Origin: Candidatus Pacearchaeota archaeon
Lineage (GTDB): Archaea; Nanobdellota; Nanobdellia; Pacearchaeales; GW2011-AR1
Direction: 5' to 3'
Length of the DNA: 42,400 nucleotides
Assembly: GCA_016188895.1 (NCBI GenBank)
Contig: JACPGZ010000041.1
Span: forward strand, 1-42,400
Below the pieces are notes generated by a model. It saw nothing but the letters and a program-made list of their open reading frames with translations, searched no databases and was not told where the DNA came from. Positions 6,824-14,311 of this stretch are shown here, in pieces; position 1 is the stretch's first letter; every line of letters begins with the position of its first letter. The position numbers were made by a program, and so were the translations under genes.

Positions 6824-7080
6824 TGGAGAGGGTAATCATGTTCACAGAGGAAGGGAAGAAGACACTCCAGAGTATGCATATTGATAATAAGCGAAAGATC
6901 AAGAGGGCATTGAAGGAGTTGGCCAAAGACTCGAGAATCGGGAAGGCTTTGACAGGAAGATTGCAGGGCTTCTATAGCTTCCGCGTTGGAAAGTATAGAG
7001 CGATATACTCAACTGAAGGAGAGGCTATTATCGTTCACGTGGTGGGACATCGGCGCGAGGTTTATGGGGTTGCGGCTTGA
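6823..7080 (+). CDS. RelE/ParE-family toxin
   Basis: This 85-residue protein has the RelE fold pattern: an N-terminal strand, a helical hairpin rich in Lys/Arg (TLQSMHIDNKRKIKRALKEL), then the strands YSFRVGKYRAIYS and AIIVHVVGHRREVYG. The RVGKYRAIY and GHRREVY motifs carry the basic residues used for mRNA cleavage in RelE homologues. It immediately follows its antitoxin. From 7081 to 7192 I see no gene, only a GC-rich stretch. Confidence 0.85.
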   Translation: MERVIMFTEEGKKTLQSMHIDNKRKIKRALKELAKDSRIGKALTGRLQGFYSFRVGKYRAIYSTEGEAIIVHVVGHRREVYGVAA

Positions 7081-7192
7081 AGGGGGTTGGGGTGATGCGG
7101 GGCGGCTCGGCAGAGGGATGGATCCCGCCCCGGTTCCCCCTTGACCAGAGTTATGAAAAAGAAGAAAATCTCTGAAGCTGAGAAAAATATCC

Positions 7193-7453
7193 ATGAAGGT
7201 GCGGCTTGAGCAGGGAGACCATGGTACATGGCTCCTCATAGCAGAGGACGGCCGCGATCTCCTGATTCAAACTGACTGGGACTACCCAGGACTCGCTTCC
7301 CATCTCGGCTGGGTTCCTTGCACTCAATGCGATCAAACAGATGGAACGATTGACTGCGCTCACCGCACGGTTTCTGAAATGATCTCAGAGGCGAGACGTT
7401 TCCTGGATGAAAAGGAGGGCGAAAGTTTCGAAGATCCTGGCTACTTTGATTGA
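7193..7453 (+). CDS. small hypothetical element protein
   Basis: This 86-residue acidic protein contains the strand segments GTWLLIAEDGRDLLIQTD, a short Cys pair (PCTQC) plus IDCAHRT, and a C-terminal helix EMISEARRFLDE. The look is that of small plasmid or phage accessory proteins. No signal peptide. No function can be assigned. Base composition is GC-rich like its neighbours. The unrelated open frames on the minus strand across it are less protein-like. Confidence 0.6.
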   Translation: MKVRLEQGDHGTWLLIAEDGRDLLIQTDWDYPGLASHLGWVPCTQCDQTDGTIDCAHRTVSEMISEARRFLDEKEGESFEDPGYFD

Positions 7454-7517
7454 GGAAACATTGGATTGGGGTTGAGTGGAGGTTGCGAGGGTGATAGTTG
7501 TGGCGGAAAAACATTAA

Positions 7518-7919
7518 ATGGCCTCAAGTTACCATATCGGTGATACTAAGAGACTCCATTTGTTATTTGACGATAGATATAAAGGGTTTAAAGCGACTTG
7601 GAAAGATTGTAATTCTTTCCTTATCCAGGAAGGGCCAAGCGATGGTGTAGTTCTGTTATACAATGAAGCATCATATTCACCAAAAGCGGTTGTTAAGTTC
7701 CTAAGTTCTCAAGGTCGAACAATTAGTATTGGTTGTGGAAGTGTAGATTGGGATGGGAAATACTGGACATTCGCTGAGCCCTCCGAAAAGGTTCTATGTG
7801 AAAAGCTTATCACTCGGCTTGTAAACGACGACCAGAAAATGCTTCGGTATTATGGGGATTTCACGCTGAGAACAAAGGCGGAAGTTTTCCTACTCATTTC
7901 AAGCTACTTGTTAAGATAA
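7518..7919 (+). CDS. hypothetical protein upstream of the ImmA/IrrE peptidase
   Basis: This 133-residue soluble protein is separated from the next gene by 2 bp and so is cotranscribed with it. It has an aromatic-rich N-terminal half (HLLFDDRYKGFKATWKDCNSFLIQEG) and a mixed alpha/beta middle (VVLLYNEASYSPKAVVKFLSSQGRTISIG). No membrane segment and no known catalytic signature. Genes next to ImmA/IrrE peptidases often encode the protease's regulator, substrate or partner toxin; that is inference from position. No clear TATA box is visible in the 64 bp upstream. Confidence 0.6.
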   Translation: MASSYHIGDTKRLHLLFDDRYKGFKATWKDCNSFLIQEGPSDGVVLLYNEASYSPKAVVKFLSSQGRTISIGCGSVDWDGKYWTFAEPSEKVLCEKLITRLVNDDQKMLRYYGDFTLRTKAEVFLLISSYLLR

Positions 7920-7921
7920 TT

Positions 7922-8734
7922 ATGAGCCGGCGCTGGAAATCTCATATCGTTAGAGCCTTTTGGAAAAATGTCGGCGGGAGGAGCCCAACCCACGCTGTCA
8001 ACATTGTGTGCTGTGCCTTACGACACCGTCTATGTGTCAAAGAACCTCCATTTCAGATTCCACCAAAGTATTCCTATGCTGAGTTGCTAGGAATTCCAGT
8101 TATTGAAAATGATATTCGTTGCGATGGTATATTGACAAGTTTTGGAGATCAATTCATAATTCAAGTAAAAAGGTCTTCGCCTGATAGACAGAACTTTACG
8201 GTGTGTCATGAGCTTGGGCATGCTGAAATCTTCAGAAGGGCACTTGTACTACACAAGGCTTCTCGTGAAGTCAGAGAGGAGGAAGTATTAGCGAACGAGT
8301 TTGCCAAAGAGTTACTAATGCCAAAAGATATTTTCTGTGCAATAGCTCTCTCATGTCAGCCTAGTTTACAATCCCTGTTTTTTCTATCTCATACCTTTGG
8401 CACTTCGTTAGAAGCCTCCGCGAGACGTCTTATTGAACTTAATATTTGGAATTTCGCTTTTGTTTTGTGGAATATTAATACTGCATTTGACGGTGGTATC
8501 CTATTAGAAATTGAGCGGGCAGTAAAGCCTCAAAACTTTAAACCTGCACTAAAGACCAAACAGACTTTGAAGGTGAATAAAGAAGGTGGGTTGGGTAAAC
8601 ACTTGCTGGAAACATTGAATATTCCCAGCATTGTCCGCTATTCAGACGAGAGTCGAGTAAGAGAATCGATAAGGCGTTCTTCTGTCCAGCGCCAGGGTCT
8701 TACTCTTCTTTTTCCTCAGTCAGCAACTTTATAA
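7922..8734 (+). CDS. ImmA/IrrE-family metallopeptidase
   Basis: The 270-residue protein has HELGH at about residues 96-100 (zinc-binding His96 and His100, catalytic Glu97) and the downstream VLANEFAKELLMP helix with the third metal ligand, the ImmA/IrrE (COG2856) signature. The N-terminal 60 residues and the basic C-terminal part are not typical and may bind partners. Family members cleave transcriptional repressors (ImmR, DdrO) or act in toxin-antitoxin and defence modules. It follows the 133-residue gene by 2 bp. Its stop codon lies inside the TATA box of the GMP synthase gene. Confidence 0.85.
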   Translation: MSRRWKSHIVRAFWKNVGGRSPTHAVNIVCCALRHRLCVKEPPFQIPPKYSYAELLGIPVIENDIRCDGILTSFGDQFIIQVKRSSPDRQNFTVCHELGHAEIFRRALVLHKASREVREEEVLANEFAKELLMPKDIFCAIALSCQPSLQSLFFLSHTFGTSLEASARRLIELNIWNFAFVLWNINTAFDGGILLEIERAVKPQNFKPALKTKQTLKVNKEGGLGKHLLETLNIPSIVRYSDESRVRESIRRSSVQRQGLTLLFPQSATL

Positions 8735-8736
8735 AT
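8728..8736 (+). promoter_or_regulatory. TATA box of the GMP synthase gene
   Basis: TTTATAAAT lies about 25 nt upstream of the ATG at 8758 and overlaps the stop codon of the peptidase gene. It decides the start (8758 rather than the TTG at 8737) and indicates that the GMP synthase gene is transcribed from its own archaeal promoter, perhaps with read-through from upstream. Confidence 0.65.
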
Positions 8737-8757
8737 TTGGTTGGTTGTCGTTTGACT

Positions 8758-10557
8758 ATGAGCCAAATATTAATAGTAAATGTCGGTGGTCAGTACTGCC
8801 ACCTAATAGCTCGCCGAATTCGTGAGCTGGGTGTACAGAGTCGAATCTGTACCTCAGAAACGCTCGAAAATGAACTTGCGGAGGTAAAGGGAATAATCAT
8901 CTCTGGTGGTCCCAGTAGTGTGTATGACCCAGATTCTCCAGTAGTGCCGCCCTCTGTTTTTAGCGCCAAAATCCCCATACTAGGCATTTGTTATGGACAT
9001 CAGTTATTAGCTCACAATTTGGGTGGAACGGTGCGACCAGGAAAGCTTCGAGAGTATGGGGAAACCTCACTCACGGTCATAGACAATGATTCCATACTTT
9101 GTGGAATTCGTAAAAATGAAATTGTGTGGATGAGTCATGGTGATGAGGTGGTGAAAGTGCCACCAGGTTTCCAGGTAATAGCTCGCACTGAAAATTGCCC
9201 CATCGCGGCTATGTCAAACACGGATCAAAAGTATTTTGGCCTGCAGTTTCATCCTGAAGTTTCCCACACTCTCTGTGGATCAATTGTGATTAAGAACTTT
9301 GTATTTAACATTTGTAAGTGCTCTAAAGACTGGGACATGGGGGGTGAGATCTTAAGATTAAAGGCAGATATTCAGAAACAGGTTGGTCAGCGAAAAGTGT
9401 TGTTTTTCGTTAGTGGAGGTGTGGACTCAACTGTAGCATTCTCATTGTGCGCTGAAGCTCTTGGACCGGAGCGGGTACTCGGAGTGTTCGTAGACACCGG
9501 CTTCATGAGAAAGGATGAGCGAGAGGAAATTGAGGCAACTTTTTTGGCCAAAGGATGGCACAATATTCATTATATTGATGCGTCGAAAACATTTTTAGAA
9601 GCTGTCAGTGGAATTGCCGACCCTGAAAAAAAACGGAAGCGCATTGGCAACAGCTTTCTCGACGTTCAGCGGAGTGTTATGAAACAACTAGGCTTGGGAT
9701 CAAGTGACTGGATGTTGGGACAAGGAACCATCTACCCAGATACAATTGAATCCGGAAAGGCAAAATTTGCATCCTTGATTAAAACCCACCACAACCGTGT
9801 TGAGCTTATTGATAATTTGATTCGCCAAGGTTTAGTTTTAGAACCACTTAAATCTCTCTATAAAGATGAAGTGCGAGACATTGGAAGAGCTCTTGGCTTA
9901 CCTGGGGACATGGTGAATAAACATCCATTTCCCGGGCCAGGGTTGTCTGTGCGCTGCTTGTGTTCTGAAGAAGAGACTCGTCCAAAGTCTGATCATGCTC
10001 TCTCGAGCATAGTAAGCCGTTATGGTCTAAAGGCTTGGCGATTACCACTATTTACTGTAGGTGTTCAGGGAGATTATCGAAGTTATCGGGAACTTGTACT
10101 CTTGTCTGAAGGTGTAGAACTACCAGTCTATAGTATGTTGGCCTCCCAGATAATTAATAAGGTCGCTCAAACTAATCGTGTTGTATTCATCCTTGCAAGA
10201 AAAAGCCCTCATTTAAATATTGAGAATGCAATTATTCGTCCCAATCGGTTCTTGACTATGGATAGACTTGACCTACTGCGTGAGGCAGATGATTTATGCA
10301 GGAAGTTTCTTGAAGCTGCTGATCTCTCAGGAGAAGTGTGGCAGTTTCCAGTAATTCTTCTGCCCCTTTCTTTGGAATCAGGCGAGACGATAGCCTTACG
10401 TCCCATATTATCCTCCGATGCCATGACAGCCAAGCATGCCGAACTACCCATGGATTTCCTTGCAGAACTTTCAAGGCGATTGTGCGAGATTAAAGGTATA
10501 GATCTTGTTCTTTACGATGTTACTAATAAACCGCCAGCAACGATAGAATGGGAATAA
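8758..10557 (+). CDS. guaA: GMP synthase (glutamine-hydrolysing), long eukaryote-like form
   Basis: The 599-residue enzyme converts XMP, ATP and glutamine to GMP. Its class I glutamine amidotransferase domain (about 1-185) has Cys78 in GICYGHQ plus His165 and Glu167 in FHPE. The ATP-pyrophosphatase domain has the P-loop SGGVDS at 219-224. The C-terminal part ends KPPATIEWE as in GMP synthases. It is longer than the usual bacterial enzyme of about 525 residues: after HPFPGPGL it has the extended dimerisation region (LPLFTVGVQGDYRSY...) typical of the human-type enzyme. Archaea normally encode the two domains as separate genes, so this fused, long form inside a mobile element is probably acquired. 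All catalytic motifs are intact. Confidence 0.9.
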   Translation: MSQILIVNVGGQYCHLIARRIRELGVQSRICTSETLENELAEVKGIIISGGPSSVYDPDSPVVPPSVFSAKIPILGICYGHQLLAHNLGGTVRPGKLREYGETSLTVIDNDSILCGIRKNEIVWMSHGDEVVKVPPGFQVIARTENCPIAAMSNTDQKYFGLQFHPEVSHTLCGSIVIKNFVFNICKCSKDWDMGGEILRLKADIQKQVGQRKVLFFVSGGVDSTVAFSLCAEALGPERVLGVFVDTGFMRKDEREEIEATFLAKGWHNIHYIDASKTFLEAVSGIADPEKKRKRIGNSFLDVQRSVMKQLGLGSSDWMLGQGTIYPDTIESGKAKFASLIKTHHNRVELIDNLIRQGLVLEPLKSLYKDEVRDIGRALGLPGDMVNKHPFPGPGLSVRCLCSEEETRPKSDHALSSIVSRYGLKAWRLPLFTVGVQGDYRSYRELVLLSEGVELPVYSMLASQIINKVAQTNRVVFILARKSPHLNIENAIIRPNRFLTMDRLDLLREADDLCRKFLEAADLSGEVWQFPVILLPLSLESGETIALRPILSSDAMTAKHAELPMDFLAELSRRLCEIKGIDLVLYDVTNKPPATIEWE

Positions 10558-10563
10558 TGGTTA

Positions 10564-10830
10564 ATGGACGAAACGAAATTGTCAGAGCTCAAATTGACAG
10601 TTGACAAGATTTGTAAAAGCTATAACGATACTATCAGTTATGAGTTATTGGAATCTTCAGCTTCAGTAGAATTGCATGGCGGCGTTCCTCATTTTTCATT
10701 GGAGGAAGATATAATTATAAATCTTCTTTTTCCATCAGGAGTTTCTATCGAAGAGTCTCAGTTAAGAGAGTTATCTCAAAAGCTATCTTCTCTTGAGAAT
10801 GTTACTCGTGTTACGCTTCAATTCGTATAA
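10564..10830 (+). CDS. small hypothetical protein downstream of GMP synthase
   Basis: This 88-residue acidic protein begins 6 bp after the GMP synthase stop and is presumably translated from the same mRNA. Predicted pattern: a helix (residues 1-20), two strands (ISYELLESSASVELHG, DIIINLLFPSG) and a helix (QLRELSQKLSSL), then a final strand. It could be a small alpha/beta regulatory or ligand-binding subunit; no family is recognised. An A/T-rich stretch with a TATA-like CTTTTAAAAC (about 10876-10886) follows, with only short unconvincing frames behind it. Confidence 0.55.
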   Translation: MDETKLSELKLTVDKICKSYNDTISYELLESSASVELHGGVPHFSLEEDIIINLLFPSGVSIEESQLRELSQKLSSLENVTRVTLQFV

Positions 10831-10935
10831 TTATAATTCAGCAAAATTAATTATTTTTTTGATATTTAATCCAGTTCAACCTTTTAAAACTGCACAGCAT
10901 GTGTCATGACCAAAAACGGGAGATATATCAGCTGT

Positions 10936-11220
10936 TCAGAAGGATGGCCCTGCCGGCGAGACTCCGTGCTTGTCAGCAATTTCCTTGATAGTCATGCTCT
11001 TATACATCTCACGGAGCTCTTCAGCAGCGATGTTGAACTTGCCTCTCTTTCCCCTTCTTCGCTTCCTAACAGCGCGGGCTCTTGCCGGAGGAGATACACG
11101 AGCACCTGTGAATTGCTGCAAAGCTCTGACCATATCTGAAAGCCTTCTGCAGGCCTCCATGTTGATCAGCCCGAAGTCAACCAAGGTCTGAAGAGCTTCT
11201 ACATCATTCTGCTCTGCCAT
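10936..11220 (-). pseudogene. helix-turn-helix protein, apparently 3'-truncated
   Basis: I take the start at ATG 11218-11220 because AGGGGA lies 7-12 nt upstream; an ATG at 11241 is also open. A helical N-terminal region (about 45 residues) is followed by a very basic segment (RARAVRKRRRGKRG) and then AAEELREMYKSMTIKEIADKHGVS, the first two helices of a resolvase/Sigma-like helix-turn-helix. The recognition helix expected next is missing: the frame ends PAGPSF within 6 residues. The break is near 10950. It looks like a small DNA-binding regulator cut by a rearrangement. Confidence 0.5.
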
Positions 11221-11232
11221 GACAGAGTCCCC

Positions 11233-11247
11233 TGGTAACATTTACCA
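11233..11247. promoter_or_regulatory. inverted repeat TGGTAA-CAT-TTACCA
   Basis: A perfect 6-bp inverted repeat with a 3-bp spacer lies just upstream of the helix-turn-helix gene start, a typical autoregulatory operator position. It uses the same half-sites as the palindrome at 6233-6246 in the opposite arrangement. The rest of 11248-11457 holds no gene that I can support. Confidence 0.35.
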
Positions 11248-11457
11248 AACACTTCTCTTCTAAAAACTCAGATACTATAATCCTGACTTCTATTTTCGCA
11301 ATAGAAAAACTGAAAATATTTTAATAGTTAATCGGCTGGGAAGGGTTTCAGGAAGAGAGGAGTAGATATTGATCAGATAGAAAGATGGTAAATCCGCAAA
11401 ATACAATAAATAACAGAAGCCCCTGGATAATATTCAAAGGACATATTCTTGACTTTA

Positions 11458-11837
11458 TCAAGCACTGACCTGCTGTTGAGGAGGCGTAGTTCTGGGAGCT
11501 GGCATCAGTTCTGTAAAGAGAAAGCTACCTTCAGAGCTGTCACTGAATCTGACATCTGCTACCTGATTCTTCCGGAGGACTTTGATAATAGTTCCAGTCT
11601 TCTCTTCGCCCTTGACATTCACCCGAACCCAATCTCCCATTCTCCACTTGATGGTCTTTTCTTTTCTCCCCCGCCGGGGCTTTTCTTGGGGCGCTTCTTC
11701 TGTAGGAGTTTCCTTGGCTTCATGGGGCTCAGCTTCTTTGGTTTTCCTTCGCCAATTATATCTTTTGCAATATCATAATATTCTATATTTTTTGTCAATT
11801 TATAACGAACATTGCATGTCACCTGAGTTCGCCGCAT
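11458..11837 (-). pseudogene. basic protein with C-terminal SH3/KOW-like domain, frameshifted
   Basis: From ATG 11835-11837, with a TATA-like GTATTTAAC about 28 nt upstream (11861-11870 region), the frame reads MRRTQVTCNVRYKLTKNIEYYDIAKDI. Near 11760 the protein-like reading moves to another frame: an acidic/Pro linker (EAEPHEAKETPTEEAPQEKP), a basic patch, then MGDWVRVNVKGEEKTGTIIKVL and VADVRFSDSSEGSFLF, a small beta-barrel of SH3/KOW or Tudor type. Without the shift the first frame degenerates into a Lys/Pro-rich run. One indel would give about 125 residues. Either a pseudogene or a sequence error. Confidence 0.5.
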
Positions 11838-12024
11838 CGTGTTGTTCGCCCAGCTGAACCAGTTAAATACGATTGCTAGAGAAGAGTCAATACTCTCAAA
11901 ATTGCTGGTTTAGATATTGAAAGTAATTTAGCATCATTAATAAAATCACAAAATATTTAAGGATGTCCAACTTGGTTTTAGTTATGAGAAGAAAATAATA
12001 TGTCCCCGTGTAACCGGAGCGGAA

Positions 12025-12693
12025 TTGTGCCAGATACTTAATTCTCGTAGCTATTGCTACCTTTTACGAAGCGCCGCGAATTTTGTTTCAGCTACTGGGT
12101 ACGAAGTAGCGTTTGAAGTAGCAAGAGATTTCAAAGGGAAATATTATTTAAGTGATCTAGCAACTGGTACTTCTGATCACGTATATATTTATAAAACGCA
12201 GCAAATCGCAGAGGATACATTCCGTGAAGGTAACATACCAGACGCTATTGTATTGATTAATCTTCACTTCCATCCCGGTGCTCACCCTTATCCAAAGCCA
12301 TCAGCGCAAGATTTACTCCACATCGAACATAGAACTCTTCTTGAATATCACCTCGATGATGTTAGACCGATTTGCGGCATATCTACTGTAGACAAATGTG
12401 ATATGGTTACAACACTATTCTTTCAGAAACGTCATGCGAAATTACGTCACCATTTTCCTGGAAGAAGTAAAGAACAATATCCATTACAAAGAGAGATCTA
12501 TGAATTATCGCAAATACCTCTTAGCTCCATGCAAGACACAGTCTCTGCTCTACGGGACTCTGGATTACTAGAAGCGCTCTGTGTAGAATTCAGGACCAAA
12601 GGTAGGACAAAATACTTCACAAACGTCCAGGAGAGCGATTTAGAGCGTTTCTCCTACGTGCCACGCCTCTCGATAAGAAGACATAACACATAA
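12025..12693 (+). CDS. JAMM/MPN-like metalloprotease-fold protein with C-terminal winged helix
   Basis: The 222-residue protein contains H81-F-H83-P followed by nine residues, then S93-A-Q-D96, close to the JAMM zinc motif HxH...SxxD; canonical spacing between the second His and Ser is seven. Residues about 145-210 (REIYELSQIPLSSMQDTVSALRDSGLLEAL) look like a winged helix. JAMM proteins remove ubiquitin-like modifiers or process peptides. No E1 or ubiquitin-like gene is nearby, so the substrate is open. The start is uncertain: TTG 12025 follows a GGAG motif, but the frame is open back to 11944 and a TATA-like AAAATATTTAAG lies near 11949-11960. Confidence 0.5.
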   Translation: MCQILNSRSYCYLLRSAANFVSATGYEVAFEVARDFKGKYYLSDLATGTSDHVYIYKTQQIAEDTFREGNIPDAIVLINLHFHPGAHPYPKPSAQDLLHIEHRTLLEYHLDDVRPICGISTVDKCDMVTTLFFQKRHAKLRHHFPGRSKEQYPLQREIYELSQIPLSSMQDTVSALRDSGLLEALCVEFRTKGRTKYFTNVQESDLERFSYVPRLSIRRHNT

Positions 12694-12766
12694 ATATTTC
12701 AGCAGTTACAAAAATCATTAAAATTTCTATGAAAATTTTTCCCCAAATCCGGTCCTAGAATGATGA

Positions 12767-12782
12767 AGCTCTTAAAAGAGCT
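12767..12782 (+). promoter_or_regulatory. palindromic promoter of the sigma-factor gene
   Basis: AGCTCTT-AA-AAGAGCT is a perfect inverted repeat whose centre (CTTAAAAG) looks like an archaeal TATA box placed about 25 nt upstream of the ATG at 12800. A dimeric repressor bound here would block TBP. It is followed by a run of T, so a hairpin terminator for upstream transcripts is the alternative reading. Confidence 0.45.
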
Positions 12783-12799
12783 ATTTTTGGATTATCGTA

Positions 12800-13279
12800 A
12801 TGAAACTATCGCTACTAAGTGATTCAGAATTGATTAAAAGGTATAGGCGAACTGGCGATTGCAATTGTATCGAAGAATTGTACAAGAGATACAAGAAGCA
12901 GCATTATAATTATTTGCTCTTTACTCTAAAGGACGAGACAGCTGCCGAGGATATTCTTTCAGACGCATGGGGAAAAATATTAAGGTACCTTGCGAGGGAG
13001 GATTATCCTATTAAAAACTTTATGTCATGGTCTTTTTCTGTAATCAGGACCAAAGCTATAGATTTCTTTTCACGCCCACAATACGAAAGCTTAGACAATC
13101 CGAAATTTCAGTTTCTTCCCTCTAAGCAGCACTCGCCCGCCAAAGAGGTTGAAAACTGTGAGAGGAACACATCTATCAATGAAGCCGTCTCACAGTTACT
13201 CGAGCGTCTGCATCTTCCATACTCTTCTCCATCCTTTCAAAGAATTCATCCAAATCATCAAAAGATTCTACTCCCATGA
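12800..13279 (+). pseudogene. bacterial-type ECF sigma-70 factor, region 4 missing
   Basis: Residues 1-95 match sigma-70 region 2: SDSELIKRYRRTGDCNCIEELYKRYKKQHYNYLLF, then DETAAEDILSDAWGKILRYL and a NFMSWSFSVIRTKAIDFF segment, including the core-binding and -10-recognition helices. A linker and the first turn of region 4 (INEAVSQLLERL) follow. Then the frame becomes antisense to another gene and stops, so the -35-binding helix-turn-helix is absent. Archaeal RNA polymerase does not use sigma factors, so this gene is foreign even though it sits behind a TATA-like box. It is probably non-functional, or acts as a DNA/anti-sigma-type binding remnant. Confidence 0.7.
13176..13277 (-). pseudogene. 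N-terminal fragment of an acidic helical element protein
   Basis: From ATG 13275-13277, with a TATA-like AGTATAAAAA about 25 nt upstream, the frame reads MGVESFDDLDEFFERMEKSMEDAD and a few more residues before a stop after 33 codons. The acidic amphipathic helix is typical of small plasmid or phage proteins beginning with an FDDLDEFF-like motif. The rest of the gene is missing. It meets the truncated sigma factor tail-to-tail near 13195-13215, the same kind of convergent double truncation seen at the 3688 breakpoint. Confidence 0.45.
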
Positions 13280-13348
13280 AGTCAAGAGTGAAAACTCCTT
13301 TTTATACTTTTAACTGATTTGCAGGATAATTAGAATTGCGAGTCTTTC

Positions 13349-13717
13349 TTATTCTACAAATTCGACAATTGGGAGCTCTTCAAACTCTTTGTCACCTGTT
13401 AGAAATTTCATTCCATGACGCTTCGCATAAATATAGCCAATGCAATCAGCATATGAAAAATCTTGCTTTTTATTTTCCTTCCTGAATTTAATTGCCTCCT
13501 TAAGTGTGTCGTCATCAATCTCAGCCACCGCGTCCTTATATTCTTTAAAAACCTCGTCTGCTTGCTTCTCTCCAAGTTTATTCAGAACCACCCAATATAT
13601 CTCCGCTAAATTAAAGATTGTTATTGTTGCAGATTCGTCCTCATATTTTGCGTATCTTTGATTACCTTCAATGAGCTCAATTATTGAATATGTGTCGAAG
13701 AAGTAGCTTACTGCCAT
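13349..13717 (-). CDS. vapC: VapC-type PIN-domain ribonuclease toxin
   Basis: The 122-residue PIN domain has the N-terminal Asp in FFDTYSIIELIEG, a central Glu in FNLAEIYWVV, Asp in DFSYADCIGYIYAKRHG and the C-terminal FLTGDKEFEEL Asp/Glu: the four acidic residues that bind Mg2+ for RNA cleavage. The start overlaps the end of the VapB gene by 10 bp, so the pair is cotranscribed. All acidic ligands are present, so activity is expected. Confidence 0.9.
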   Translation of the reverse strand: MAVSYFFDTYSIIELIEGNQRYAKYEDESATITIFNLAEIYWVVLNKLGEKQADEVFKEYKDAVAEIDDDTLKEAIKFRKENKKQDFSYADCIGYIYAKRHGMKFLTGDKEFEELPIVEFVE

Positions 13718-13953
13718 TTTTCCCTATCACGATCACTTTCCCAACCTTTGCGTGCTTCATCCTTCAGCCTTTGCGTTGAAAACTTCTTTAGTTCAGGAAA
13801 TTTTCCAAATAGCACTCCTGCCTTTGGCTTTGATTTCATGATGATGATCAGTATTTCTTCATCTTCATGAATATTTTGATGTTCGGCAATCTCTTTTGGA
13901 ATTACAACTGCTATTGAGTTTCCCCACTTTCTTGTTATTGTTTTGACTTCCAT
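13708..13953 (-). CDS. vapB: VapB/AbrB-type antitoxin
   Basis: The 81-residue protein begins with a swapped-hairpin AbrB fold (VKTITRKWGNSIAVVIPKEIAEHQNI then EEILIIIM), the archaeal VapB DNA-binding form, and ends in a charged helix that would bind VapC. GTTTAAATATC lies about 25 nt upstream of the ATG, and the complex probably autoregulates it. Confidence 0.88.
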   Translation of the reverse strand: MEVKTITRKWGNSIAVVIPKEIAEHQNIHEDEEILIIIMKSKPKAGVLFGKFPELKKFSTQRLKDEARKGWESDRDREKWQ

Positions 13954-14002
13954 GTATATAATGAGACGAAGTGATATTTAAACCTTTAGGTGATCATTTA
14001 AA

Positions 14003-14311
14003 TCACAATCCTAGTTCCTTCCTGATATTCTCCAGATACTTCTCCAAATCTTTGTAACCCTTTTTTCTATCCAAAAGACAGACCATGACTAACTTCCTCC
14101 CGAGAATAGCATATATCATTCTTGTTGCACTTCTTCCGATAGAAAGCCTCACACTAAAAACTCTTGAATATTTCCTTGAATGGACTTTTTTGTAACGAAA
14201 GGGATTTTGTTTAATCAACCGGATTTTATCGCTGATAATTCTTTTTGTTTTTTCATCAAGCCCTGATACTTGCTCACTGAAAAACTTCAAAGCAATAATT
14301 TTAAACTCCAT
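14003..14311 (-). CDS. RelE/ParE-family toxin (second copy)
   Basis: The 102-residue protein has the pattern of a RelE toxin: an N-terminal strand with a long helix pair (FFSEQVSGLDEKTKRIISDKIRLIKQNP), the strand VFSVRLSIGRSATRMIYAILG and a final strand VMVCLLDRKKGYKDLEKYL with the conserved basic residues. It overlaps the antitoxin stop by 11 bp. It is unrelated in sequence to the toxin at 6823. Confidence 0.8.
   Translation of the reverse strand: MEFKIIALKFFSEQVSGLDEKTKRIISDKIRLIKQNPFRYKKVHSRKYSRVFSVRLSIGRSATRMIYAILGRKLVMVCLLDRKKGYKDLEKYLENIRKELGL

Noticed and set aside
10899-11139. Plus-strand frames starting with ATG at 10899 or 10906 behind a TATA-like box
   Set aside because: Most of their length is antisense to the HTH gene; only the first 40-45 nt could be genuine and neither frame is clearly protein-like.
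10945-13215. Second inversion joining the truncated HTH gene and the truncated sigma factor
   Set aside because: Testing the flip did not restore region 4 or the HTH recognition helix in any frame, although GAGAC/GTCTC occur near both breakpoints.
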